Assembly: GCF_022867805.1 (NCBI RefSeq)
Contig: NZ_JALIFO010000002.1
Coordinates: 310,001-374,000 of the forward strand
Length of the DNA: 64,000 nt
Source: Cuneatibacter sp. NSJ-177
Lineage (GTDB): Bacteria > Bacillota > Clostridia > Lachnospirales > Lachnospiraceae
Direction: 5' to 3'
This document shows, one piece after another, positions 1 through 7,932 of the stretch. Both the position numbers and the translations under genes were made by a program. The notes beneath the pieces were generated by a model, which saw only the letters and a list, made by a program, of their open reading frames with translations, did no database searches and was not told where the DNA came from. Within the stretch, counting starts at the first letter, position 1; every line of letters begins with the position of its first letter.

Positions 1-1227
1 CGGCACCAGGGCCAGAAGCTGGCGGCCCAGAGAAATCCAAAGACTGTACATGCTCTTTCCCAGGGCCTGGCACGCGGAGCCGCTGATTACGCAGAACCCG
101 GCGACCAGGAAGCTGAGAGAGATGGTGCGCAGGGCGGGCACGCCGATCGCCAGCATATCCTCCGAAGCGTCGAAGGCCTTTAAGAGCAGGTCCGGCGCCA
201 ACTGGAATACGGCAAAACCGATCAGCATAATCCCCACGGCATAAAACATACTGTACTTGATGGTCTTGTGCATCCGATCCCTTTTCCCTGCGCCCAGGTT
301 AAAAGCCACAACCGGCACCATGCCGTTGTTCAAGCCGAAGATCGGCATAAAGAAAAAGCTCTGGAGCTTAAAGTATGCGCCGAACACGGCTACCGCCGTG
401 GTGGAAAACGCAAATAAGATCTGGTTCATCGCAAAAGTCATCACCGACCCGATGGACATCATCAAAATCGAGGGCACGCCGATCGCAAGGACCCGCAGGG
501 AAATCTGTTTCTGCGGGCGGAGATAATGCCTTCCAAACTGTAAATCCGGGTTCTTCTTGAAGTTAAAGAAGACCGCCAGGGTCCCGGCCGCGCACTGCCC
601 GATCACCGTGGCCGCCGCTGCTCCGGCCACCCCCAGCTTTGGCATGCCAAACAAGCCGAAAATCAGAATCGGATCCAAGATAATATTGAGCACGGCTCCT
701 GTTCCCTGGGTGATCATGGCGTAGAACGTCCGCCCGGTGGATTGAAGCAGGCGCTCAAATGTCACCTGAGTAAACAATCCGAAGGAACAGATGCAGCAGA
801 TTTTCAGGTAAGCTGCGGAGGGCTCCCGGATCGTATCGACCCCGGTTTGGGTCGATACAAAAAAGTCCATCGCAAAAATTCCCAGCAGGATAAAAATCCC
901 GCATCCCACGGCATTCAAAAAAATCCCTTGCCCGGCGGTCCGGTTGGCCCGGTCAAAATTCCGCTCCCCCAGTGACCGGGACAGCAGGGCGTTCATGCCG
1001 ACTCCGATTCCGGAGCTGACCGCAATCATCAGGTTCTGCATCGGAAAAGCGATAGACACAGCCGTCAAGGCGTCTTCACTGATCTTTGAGACAAAGACGC
1101 TGTCCACCACATTGTAAAGGGCCTGGACCAGCATCGAAATGATCATCGGCACCGACATGGAGAGCAGCAGCCGGTTCACCGGCATCACGCCCATCTTGTT
1201 TTCCGTTCCTTCTTTTTGTACTTCCAC
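1..1227 (-). CDS. MATE family multidrug/Na+ efflux transporter, 3' end outside window
   Basis: The minus-strand frame is open from 1227 to the left edge, about 409 codons without a stop, so only the C-terminal end is missing (the family is usually about 450 residues). Its translation has the MATE signature: an N-terminal PxxISMLVQALYNVVDSVFVSK segment, several hydrophobic spans, a second half starting near LAIGVPSILMMS, and GLNNGMVPVVAFNLGAGK. MATE proteins export cationic drugs or metabolites across the membrane in exchange for Na+ or H+. I prefer the GTG at 1227, preceded by AAGGA nine bases upstream; the in-frame ATG at 1194 is the alternative. A good sigma-A promoter with a palindrome lies upstream (1284-1312). 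The substrate cannot be told from sequence. Confidence 0.88.
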   Translation of the reverse strand, partial: MEVQKEGTENKMGVMPVNRLLLSMSVPMIISMLVQALYNVVDSVFVSKISEDALTAVSIAFPMQNLMIAVSSGIGVGMNALLSRSLGERNFDRANRTAGQGIFLNAVGCGIFILLGIFAMDFFVSTQTGVDTIREPSAAYLKICCICSFGLFTQVTFERLLQSTGRTFYAMITQGTGAVLNIILDPILIFGLFGMPKLGVAGAAAATVIGQCAAGTLAVFFNFKKNPDLQFGRHYLRPQKQISLRVLAIGVPSILMMSIGSVMTFAMNQILFAFSTTAVAVFGAYFKLQSFFFMPIFGLNNGMVPVVAFNLGAGKRDRMHKTIKYSMFYAVGIMLIGFAVFQLAPDLLLKAFDASEDMLAIGVPALRTISLSFLVAGFCVISGSACQALGKSMYSLWISLGRQLLALVP

Positions 1228-1255
1228 TCTGATAAATCCTTCTTTCTACTATAAA

Positions 1256-1284
1256 TGATACCTGTTTCGATTGACAGGGTATCA
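1256..1284. promoter_or_regulatory. Palindromic operator candidate upstream of the MATE gene
   Basis: TGATACC at 1256-1262 is mirrored by GGTATCA at 1278-1284, and the pairing extends inward (TGT/ACA, with one extra G). It overlaps the -10 box and the start of the transcript, the usual place for a TetR- or MarR-like repressor site. The regulator itself is not in view. Confidence 0.5.
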
Positions 1285-1312
1285 GTATAAAAGAATAAAA
1301 AATTTATGTCAA
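1284..1312 (-). promoter_or_regulatory. Sigma-A type promoter of the MATE gene
   Basis: Read on the minus strand: TTGACA (1312-1307), 17 bases, TATACT (1289-1284). This near-consensus promoter points at the MATE start about 57 bp downstream. Confidence 0.75.
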
Positions 1313-1469
1313 GCGAATTCGGGAAAGAAAAACAGCTTCCCAACCATCCACTGTGCTTCGCCTGCCGGGCAAACACAATTGATGATCAAGAAGCTATTTT
1401 TTATTGAAACCGTATCGAAAACCGGGAACCGCTGATCCTATGGCTCCGCCAGATCAATGCCTGTGCTTC

Positions 1470-2492
1470 TTATTTATCCCCGCACACTTCCGCCATGTGG
1501 GCCGCCAGATCCAGCACCTTGTGGCTGTAGCCCCACTCGTTGTCATACCAGGCGATCAGCTTGACAAAGTGATCGTTCAGCATGATGCCGGCCGTCTCAT
1601 CCAGAATGCAGGTATGTACCTCGCCCAGCATATCGGAGGAGACCACCTCGTCGTGAATGCAGGTTACAATCCCCTTCATGGTCGTCTCGGAAGCCTCGCG
1701 GACCTTCTCGCAGATCGCTTCATAGGTCGTGCCGGTCTGCAGGCGGGCCGTCAGGTCTACCACGGAGACATCGTTGGTCGGCACGCGGAAGGACATTCCG
1801 GTCAGCTTTCCGGCCAGGGACGGGATCACCAGGCCGCAGGCCTTCGCCGCGCCGGTGGTGGAAGGGATGATATTGTCAAATACGGAACGGCCTGTCCTCC
1901 AGTCGCGGCCGGCGCGGGCATCAACAGCCTTCTGCTTTGCCGTACAGGAATGGATCGTGGACATCAGACCTTCCTCGATTCCGAAATTGTCGTTTACGAT
2001 CTTTACCAGAGGAGCCAGGCAGTTGGTCGTACAGGACGCATTGGATACGATATTGTACTCCGGCTTGTACTCCATGTGGTTGACGCCCATCACGAACGTG
2101 GGCATGACCTTATCTTTCGTAGGAGCCGTAATGACGACCTTCTTCGCCCCTGCTACCAGGTGAGCGTTGGATTTTTCCACCGTGTTGAACGCGCCGGTCG
2201 ATTCAATGATGTACTCTGCTCCACACGCCTTCCAGGGAATCTCGGCGGGATCGGTCTCACTGTATACCGGAACCTTTTTACCATTCACAAGGATCCCGTC
2301 CTCCGCGGCTTCCAGAGTGCCATGGAAACGGCCAAAGATCGAATCATATTTCGCCATATAAACCATGTGCGGAATGTCGGCGTTCCGCAGATTGATGCCG
2401 CAGAGATTGAACTCCTCGCTTCTTTCCGCCAGGATCCGGAAAATGACTCGGCCGATTCGTCCAAATCCATTGATTCCTACTTGAATTGCCAT
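1470..2492 (-). CDS. gap: Glyceraldehyde-3-phosphate dehydrogenase, type I
   Basis: A 340-residue protein of normal family length that oxidises glyceraldehyde-3-phosphate to 1,3-bisphosphoglycerate with a nicotinamide cofactor (glycolysis/gluconeogenesis, cytoplasm). The Rossmann motif GINGFGRIGR is at residues 6-15, the catalytic cysteine at 154 in SNASCTTNC, the partner histidine at 181 in STIHSCTAKQK, and WYDNEWGYS near the C-terminus. The usual AIND motif, whose Asp binds the NAD ribose, is replaced by GINLRNAD near residue 33, which in other GAPDHs goes with relaxed or NADP use. It is a single-gene unit: its promoter lies at 2547-2574 and an unrelated gene follows upstream. Confidence 0.95.
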   Translation of the reverse strand: MAIQVGINGFGRIGRVIFRILAERSEEFNLCGINLRNADIPHMVYMAKYDSIFGRFHGTLEAAEDGILVNGKKVPVYSETDPAEIPWKACGAEYIIESTGAFNTVEKSNAHLVAGAKKVVITAPTKDKVMPTFVMGVNHMEYKPEYNIVSNASCTTNCLAPLVKIVNDNFGIEEGLMSTIHSCTAKQKAVDARAGRDWRTGRSVFDNIIPSTTGAAKACGLVIPSLAGKLTGMSFRVPTNDVSVVDLTARLQTGTTYEAICEKVREASETTMKGIVTCIHDEVVSSDMLGEVHTCILDETAGIMLNDHFVKLIAWYDNEWGYSHKVLDLAAHMAEVCGDK

Positions 2493-2546
2493 ACTTACTG
2501 TCTCCTTTAATTGCCTCCCAAATTAACAGCGAACCTGTCTAATATC

Positions 2547-2574
2547 ATCATACCATATTTTCCCGAAATGTCAT
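2547..2574 (-). promoter_or_regulatory. Promoter of gap
   Basis: On the minus strand: ATGACA (2574-2569), 16 bases, TATGAT (2552-2547), with a TG extended -10. It starts just beyond the stop codon of the preceding rluA-like gene, so gap is transcribed on its own. Confidence 0.6.
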
Positions 2575-2583
2575 CTGTTTTTC

Positions 2584-3498
2584 CTAATTTTTTCTAGCAA
2601 ACTCTTTCAGAGCCGAAAGAGTTTCCTCTCCCGGAACCAATTCCCGCAGATCCGCCGGAAGAGGGATTTCCCAGGAAAGCGGGGCTCCGGTAAACGGCTG
2701 GAAAAGCGCCGCCGCCGCCGCGTGAAGGGCGGCCCGGCCCAGGCCGGATTCCTCGGTTCCATACAAAGGATCGCCCAGAAGCGGATGGCCGATGGCAGCC
2801 ATGTGAACCCGGATCTGGTGGGTCCGCCCGGTCCATAGGAGAAAGGCCACGAGCGAATAGGTTTTGTATTCCCGCACCACCCGGTACTCGGTCCGGGCCG
2901 GTTTTCCGTCCGCGCAGACCTGCATCCGCATTCCTCCCCCCGGCATCCTTCCGACCGGGGCGTCGATCGTTCCTTCGCTCTGCTGGGGCCGTCCCAACAC
3001 AAGCGCCAGATAGACTTTCTGGAACCGGCCATTCTCTCTCTGCCGCGCCAGGCGGAGCGCCGCCGCCTTATGCTTTGCAAAAACCATCAGTCCCGAAGTA
3101 TCCCGGTCCAGACGCCCGATGGAGTGAAGGTGGGAGAACCCCTGACCTTCCAGACAGTTCAGCAGAGAATCGGCGTAGTGTCCGGGAGACGGGTGGACCA
3201 CAACCCCGGACGGTTTATTCACAGCCAAGATATCTTCATCCTCATAGATCACAAAAACAGCGCCCTCAGCCGGGACAAGAAGGCATCCCCCGGTCTCCCG
3301 GAACGTCACACTCAGACAGTCGCCTTCCCGCACAACAACGTCCGTCCGGACCCGTATTCCATTCAGCAAAATCCCATCCGGCTGGAATTTTAAGCTGCGG
3401 ATCTGCCTTGCCGAAAGCGCCAGGCTGCTGTCCAGAATCCATCCAACAGTCTTTCCTGCTTCGCCTGAGGAAACGGCATGGTCTAATTTTCTCTCCAC
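2584..3498 (-). CDS. RluA family 23S rRNA/tRNA pseudouridine synthase
   Basis: A 304-residue protein. An S4-like RNA-binding segment (about residues 25-70, LKFQPDGILLNGIRVRTDVVVREGD) precedes the RluA catalytic domain. The catalytic motif reads GRLDRDTSG (usual form HRLDRDTSG), with the nucleophilic Asp intact, and GRTHQIRVHMAAIGHPLLGDPLYG is the second hallmark. The enzyme isomerises uridine in structured RNA to pseudouridine; RluD-type sites in 23S rRNA are the commonest target of proteins with this layout, but the site is inferred. I chose GTG 3498 because AAGGAGG sits five to six bases upstream; a longer frame reaching 3561 overlaps the upstream gene and has no ribosome site. The upstream AEC gene ends 11 bases before this start, so they are co-transcribed. 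Confidence 0.9.
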   Translation of the reverse strand: MERKLDHAVSSGEAGKTVGWILDSSLALSARQIRSLKFQPDGILLNGIRVRTDVVVREGDCLSVTFRETGGCLLVPAEGAVFVIYEDEDILAVNKPSGVVVHPSPGHYADSLLNCLEGQGFSHLHSIGRLDRDTSGLMVFAKHKAAALRLARQRENGRFQKVYLALVLGRPQQSEGTIDAPVGRMPGGGMRMQVCADGKPARTEYRVVREYKTYSLVAFLLWTGRTHQIRVHMAAIGHPLLGDPLYGTEESGLGRAALHAAAAALFQPFTGAPLSWEIPLPADLRELVPGEETLSALKEFARKN

Positions 3499-3509
3499 CC
3501 TGCCCTCCT

Positions 3510-4448
3510 TTAACACAAGAACTGGTAGAACGCCGTCATCACCGGCATCGTCACAATGCACAAGATCACCGACATTACGTTAATGGATCCCGCGATTTTG
3601 GCGTCTTCGATGCTTTTATATAAGTTAGCAATCTGCGTTACCGCCACCGCTACCGGGGCGCTGACCGCCAGCATGGTGACCAGGAGGACACTCTTGATCG
3701 TTTCATCCCCCATGGTAATCCCGGAGATCCGTACGCCGAGGATAAAGAGCGCCGGACAGGCCAAGAGCCTTGCCCCACAGACCAAATAGTTTTTCCCGCG
3801 CCGGAACACTTCCTTTAAATCGGAATCCGCCATCAGCATCCCGATCAGAAACATACAGACCGGCCCAATGATCGCTCCCACATTGTCCACCGTGGTCGCC
3901 AGGATAGAGGGCAGGGGAATCCTCGCCACAAACAAGGACAAACCCACGACGATTCCGACGATGTTGGGATTCGTCACGATTTTTTTCCAGCCCCCGTTCT
4001 CGCTTCCTCCCATCAGCCAGACGCCGTGGGTCCAGATCAGCACGTTTTGGGCCGCGATGAACGCGCAGGTGTAAAATACAAATTCTTTCCCTAAAAGAGC
4101 GCTGACCAGCGGAATCAACAGGTTCCCCCCGTTGGAATAAATCATGGAGCTGCACTCAACGGCAGATAATCCCAGAGGCTTTTTCACCAGATGCCCCAAC
4201 AGAATCAGAACCACCTGGGCGGTAATCGCTGCCACAAACGCAACCACAAGGCCGTGCAGCTTATCCGCGCTGAACTCAATCTGAAAGGCGCTGATAATCA
4301 TGCAGGGGCAGGCCAAATAGACCGTAACCGCCGAGAGCACATTGCTCTGCTCCGAGCGGAGTATCTTCTTTTTCACCAAGGTAAATCCCATCAATACCAT
4401 CAGGGCCATGGACAAGATCTGTTTCATCAACAAGTAACTTAATTCCAT
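3510..4448 (-). CDS. AEC (auxin efflux carrier) family transporter
   Basis: A 312-residue membrane protein with about ten hydrophobic spans in two five-helix halves, separated near residue 150. AEC/PIN-type features include the conserved CPCMIIS turn in the third span and the second-half QNVLIWTHGVWLMGG segment. Bacterial members move malate, malonate or other organic anions; the substrate here is not known. Start ATG 4448 has GGAGG seven bases upstream; a longer frame to 4520 has no ribosome site. It is the first gene of a two-gene unit with the RluA-like gene, a pairing that is probably positional rather than functional. Confidence 0.85.
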   Translation of the reverse strand: MELSYLLMKQILSMALMVLMGFTLVKKKILRSEQSNVLSAVTVYLACPCMIISAFQIEFSADKLHGLVVAFVAAITAQVVLILLGHLVKKPLGLSAVECSSMIYSNGGNLLIPLVSALLGKEFVFYTCAFIAAQNVLIWTHGVWLMGGSENGGWKKIVTNPNIVGIVVGLSLFVARIPLPSILATTVDNVGAIIGPVCMFLIGMLMADSDLKEVFRRGKNYLVCGARLLACPALFILGVRISGITMGDETIKSVLLVTMLAVSAPVAVAVTQIANLYKSIEDAKIAGSINVMSVILCIVTMPVMTAFYQFLC

Positions 4449-4539
4449 CTCTCTTCCTCCCGCCTGCCGCAGATAAGGCACAGCGAATCTATTATACTCC
4501 CGGCTTCCCGGAGAACGCAAGCGGAATCCTTAAGAGAGA

Positions 4540-5595
4540 TCAGCCCGGATCAGAACCGCCCTCCGCTTTCTGGTTTTCCTGCTTCAGCGCCTCCAAAAGC
4601 TCCTGGGGCACGATCGCTTCAATCTCCTGAAAAACGGGCTGGGCCAGGCCGCGCAGCGCTTCCTGTTCCACTTCTGTCAGATGGTACACCGTCAGCCCTT
4701 CTTCCCCCCGTCCTTGGCTGTTCTCCCTGTACATCTCTTCCTGCCGGGCGCCGAACAAGTCCCGGAGAGTCCGTTTCAACACTGTCTGATACTCACTGGG
4801 AAGGGACTGAAAAGTTTCGGCGTTCATCACAAAGGCGCTTCCCATGACAAACAAGGGACATTTCAGCGCATAGGGCTGCGCGTCCAGCAAGTTTTGGCTC
4901 TTTAAAATTGTATATGTGGTCTCAATTCCGTCCACTCCCTTCTCGTCCAGGATATAGGGCAGGCCGTTCAATCCAATATCTTCTACCCGCGTCATGCCTA
5001 AAAGATCGAACAGCTTGTTGTGGAACGCGCTGCCGCTGGTTCTGAGCCGGATCCCCTGGAGCTGCTTTAGGGAAGTGATTGGGGCTGCGGAGGAAATCAG
5101 CCAGTATTCGCCGGTCCGCAGATACAAAAGTTCCAGCCCTTGTTTTTGGAAGCATTCATTCATCCGGTCAAAGAACATGCCCTCATACACCATATAGGGG
5201 CGGATGTATTCCTCATAGCAGGCGGGAATATCCAGCACCGTCGCTTCCGGCACGATGGACGCACAGGCCGATGTGCTGCACGCCACAATGGATAAGGTCC
5301 CGTTTTGAACGGCTTTTAGCATCTCCTCGCCGCTGCCCAGGACATTGTCCCCATACAAAGACAACTCCACATCCCCCTCGGTTCCCTCGTACATCCGATC
5401 CTTCCACTGCGTTAAACTGGCCGTATACCCTGTGCCGGAATAGCCGACGCCAAAGCCATAGGCCGCCCGATCCCGCTCCGTCTGTACCGGGGCGGTTTCG
5501 GATTCCGAAACCAAAACGCTTTCCCTGCACCCCGCCAGGCTGAGCAGGCCAAGAAGCAGCGCGGCCGCCATCCATCTCCCTTTTCCTGTAGTCAT
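4540..5595 (-). CDS. TRAP-type (DctP family) substrate-binding lipoprotein
   Basis: A 351-residue predicted lipoprotein: a short basic N-terminus, a hydrophobic segment and the lipobox LAGC at residues 20-23, so it should be lipid-anchored outside the membrane. The rest fits DctP/TAXI-like extracytoplasmic receptors, including LKQLQGIRLRTSG, which carries the conserved Arg that binds a carboxylate, and GVDGIETTY. Such proteins hand organic acids to DctQM permeases, but no dctQ or dctM gene is in the window. It follows the AraC-type sensor gene by 26 bases with GGAGG five bases before its ATG, so the two form an operon. It may present a ligand to that sensor instead of feeding a transporter (inference). 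Confidence 0.8.
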   Translation of the reverse strand: MTTGKGRWMAAALLLGLLSLAGCRESVLVSESETAPVQTERDRAAYGFGVGYSGTGYTASLTQWKDRMYEGTEGDVELSLYGDNVLGSGEEMLKAVQNGTLSIVACSTSACASIVPEATVLDIPACYEEYIRPYMVYEGMFFDRMNECFQKQGLELLYLRTGEYWLISSAAPITSLKQLQGIRLRTSGSAFHNKLFDLLGMTRVEDIGLNGLPYILDEKGVDGIETTYTILKSQNLLDAQPYALKCPLFVMGSAFVMNAETFQSLPSEYQTVLKRTLRDLFGARQEEMYRENSQGRGEEGLTVYHLTEVEQEALRGLAQPVFQEIEAIVPQELLEALKQENQKAEGGSDPG

Positions 5596-5621
5596 CTATT
5601 CCTCCCGCTGTTTTTCTATGG

Positions 5622-7787
5622 TCATCCTTGTTTTCGATAGGTACCCGGAGTCATATTTTTATACCGCTTAAAAACCCGGTTAAAATTTTGCAGGGAATTA
5701 AAACCGGTTTTAAAACCAATTTCCTTCACCGGGATCTTCGTCTGCCGCAGCAAGATTTCTGCGCGCTCCACCCGGCACTGATTGACATAGCTGACAAAAT
5801 TCATTCCGCAAATCTCACAGAACAGGCGGCTTAGATACGCGCTATTGATTCCCACCATCTCCGCCACCAGATCCAGAGACAGGCTGCTGTCCGCCGAGTG
5901 CTCCTCGATATACTCCCTGGCCTGCTGGACATACCGGTTCTTGCTTTTTTGGCCGTAATGGCCCAGGCACCCGATCGCACGCTGGCTGGTTTTCCGCACC
6001 ACCTGTTCCAGATGTTCCCGGTCATCTTCTTCCGCGCTCTGGTGGTACGGTGCAAAAAGGTCCATCTTGTCCTCCGTGGCATGGAGGGAAATCATCCGCT
6101 CCGCCAGAGCGCCGATAAGTTCCTCGTACCGCCCCCGTATTTCCTGCTCGTCTCCCGCGGCCTCCCGGATCCGGTCCAGCAGTCCGTCCAGAGCGGCATA
6201 GGCCTTTTTCCAATCCCCGCCCACAGCCGGTTCTAAGATTTCATGAAAATCCACCCTGCTGCCGCTGTTTTCTTCCTCCTGATCCCAGTGATAACGCCGG
6301 TACCGGAAATCCTCGCGGGCTTCCCGATAGGAATCCGGGAGATTTTGAATCCCCCGGTAAACGCTGCCGGAGCCGATCAAAAAGGAATGCTCCGCTCCGC
6401 ACTGTTCGCCGAACGCGGTCACCTGATCCGCGCAGTCCGCCTTCCACCTGCCGGCCTGCTCCGCCGTCCATTCTTCCGGCAGACGGACAATCAGAACCAG
6501 AGAAGCGTCATCCATCAAAACCGGCTCCAAAATCACCTGAGATTCCAGGGCCTCCTCCTTTGCCAAGCTCTGGCACAGTTTTCCCATCACCATATCCGCA
6601 TCTCCGGGAAAATCCTCGGTCAGCCCCCCGACAAACACCAGGTAGCGTCCGTCTTCTCCCAGGCGGCCGCCCAACTGGTGGAGACGTTCTTTTAGGAGTG
6701 AGTCGGGGAACGTTCTGCCCATCAAAAGGTTTTTATAAAACCGCTCCCGGACAATGGGAGCCATGGCTTCCACCTCCTGGGTTAAGTTATCTTTTTTCTC
6801 CAGCGTGGTTTCATAAATTCTCCGCACGGTATCCAGTTCCGTCTCCCCGTTCCCCGCTCCCGGTTCTTCTTTTCCGCCGACAAAGGAACGCAGTTTGTGA
6901 ATCGGGGTATAGATGGTAAGCGTCACAAACACCGCGGCGGCGGCGCTGATTCCCAAAAAGAGGACTGCCCAGACGCCAAACACCCGCAGCGTGGCCCGTA
7001 AGTCCAGCACGTTGTTGTCCGAGTCATTCTGAATCCCGAATTTCCACCCGGTTTCCCCGGTATAATCCATTGTGAAAGGGACAGCCTGCTCCCCATTCCC
7101 CGCCGTTCCCGTGCCGTAGATCTCATCCCCGGACGGCGACAGCACCGCCAGGCAATCCGACGGATCCGTTAAAAGATCCCCCAGGAAATCGAACAAGACC
7201 TTCCTGTCGATCTCTGCCAAGATCGCCCCATTGGTCTCCGGCGTCGGATAATCGACCAGCACGGCCACCTCCTCGCCTACCGTAATCAAATGCACAGAAA
7301 AATCTTCCTTTCCCAGCTCGGTCCGGACAGCCTGGGAATGAAATTCCGGAAGATATTGCCGGAACGCGCTTTCCTTGATTTCCCCGATATTCCCCTGATC
7401 ATCATAGAGCATTCCGTCATGGTAGCTGAACAGGACCGCCGATTTTGCCAGAGGGTAATCGCTCTGAAAACTTGAGAGGGTTTTGATGATTTCCGTCTTA
7501 TCGTGATAAGTAATCCGTTCCGGAATCAGAACGGCTTTGGTGATCTCCGTATTCCACAAAACGGAGCGCATGGCGCGCCCCAGATCCAGCAGGGCCGTAT
7601 CCGCGTATTCGCTGGCGGTGATCAAAATCTGCTCTTGATAATTTTTGCTTCTCTCCCGGTAGCTCTCAGACAGATAAGAATGGACAAAGAAAAAGACCAA
7701 AAGAAACATCAGAAAAACCATTGCCACAAGAAGCAGCAAAATCCGATAAAATAAACGCTTGGATTTCATATTCTGAAAGATTTTCAT
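5622..7787 (-). CDS. Membrane-bound AraC-family transcriptional regulator with extracellular sensor domain
   Basis: A 721-residue protein. A transmembrane helix (about 13-33) is followed by a large extracellular region (about 34-265, Cache-like by size and place), a second transmembrane helix (about 268-292), a cytoplasmic linker, and a C-terminal AraC double helix-turn-helix (about 620-721) containing IEEHSADSSLSLDLVAEMVG and the terminal KNMTPGTYRKQ. This is the layout of one-component regulators of the YesN/Bacillus polysaccharide-regulator type, which sense an outside ligand and bind DNA directly. ATG 7787 has AAGGA six bases upstream. It precedes the TRAP-type lipoprotein gene, and a perfect palindrome sits in its promoter (7825-7845), which may be its own operator. 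Confidence 0.88.
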   Translation of the reverse strand: MKIFQNMKSKRLFYRILLLLVAMVFLMFLLVFFFVHSYLSESYRERSKNYQEQILITASEYADTALLDLGRAMRSVLWNTEITKAVLIPERITYHDKTEIIKTLSSFQSDYPLAKSAVLFSYHDGMLYDDQGNIGEIKESAFRQYLPEFHSQAVRTELGKEDFSVHLITVGEEVAVLVDYPTPETNGAILAEIDRKVLFDFLGDLLTDPSDCLAVLSPSGDEIYGTGTAGNGEQAVPFTMDYTGETGWKFGIQNDSDNNVLDLRATLRVFGVWAVLFLGISAAAAVFVTLTIYTPIHKLRSFVGGKEEPGAGNGETELDTVRRIYETTLEKKDNLTQEVEAMAPIVRERFYKNLLMGRTFPDSLLKERLHQLGGRLGEDGRYLVFVGGLTEDFPGDADMVMGKLCQSLAKEEALESQVILEPVLMDDASLVLIVRLPEEWTAEQAGRWKADCADQVTAFGEQCGAEHSFLIGSGSVYRGIQNLPDSYREAREDFRYRRYHWDQEEENSGSRVDFHEILEPAVGGDWKKAYAALDGLLDRIREAAGDEQEIRGRYEELIGALAERMISLHATEDKMDLFAPYHQSAEEDDREHLEQVVRKTSQRAIGCLGHYGQKSKNRYVQQAREYIEEHSADSSLSLDLVAEMVGINSAYLSRLFCEICGMNFVSYVNQCRVERAEILLRQTKIPVKEIGFKTGFNSLQNFNRVFKRYKNMTPGTYRKQG

Positions 7788-7824
7788 CCCATTTCCTTCC
7801 CATTTCCTGCTAACTTGGCTGCTT

Positions 7825-7845
7825 TGTGCTAATCATGATAGCACA
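7825..7845. promoter_or_regulatory. Palindrome upstream of the AraC-type regulator
   Basis: TGTGCTA (7825-7831), seven bases, TAGCACA (7839-7845), with a TCATGA centre. It lies 38 bp before the regulator's start and may be an autoregulatory site. It also abuts the T-run of the terminator of the gene upstream. Confidence 0.45.
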
Positions 7846-7882
7846 AAAAAATCCCGCCGGAAAGACACACTTTTCGACGGGA
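7845..7882 (-). terminator. Rho-independent terminator of the hydrolase gene
   Basis: On the minus strand a hairpin (7882-7852) pairs TCCCGTCGAAAAG with CTTTCCGGCGGGA, with a few mismatches, followed directly by a run of seven T (7851-7845). It lies 50 bp past the hydrolase stop. Confidence 0.8.
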
Positions 7883-7932
7883 TGGTAAAGAAATGTTACT
7901 TTTCGGGTCCCTGCGCTTGCCGGGTCCCGTTT

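Noticed and set aside
1404-2510. Long open frame on the plus strand opposite gap
   Set aside because: It is antisense to a fully conserved GAPDH and its translation has no recognisable domain.
3499-3561. Longer start for the RluA-like gene
   Set aside because: It overlaps the preceding gene and lacks a ribosome site; GTG 3498 has a strong one.
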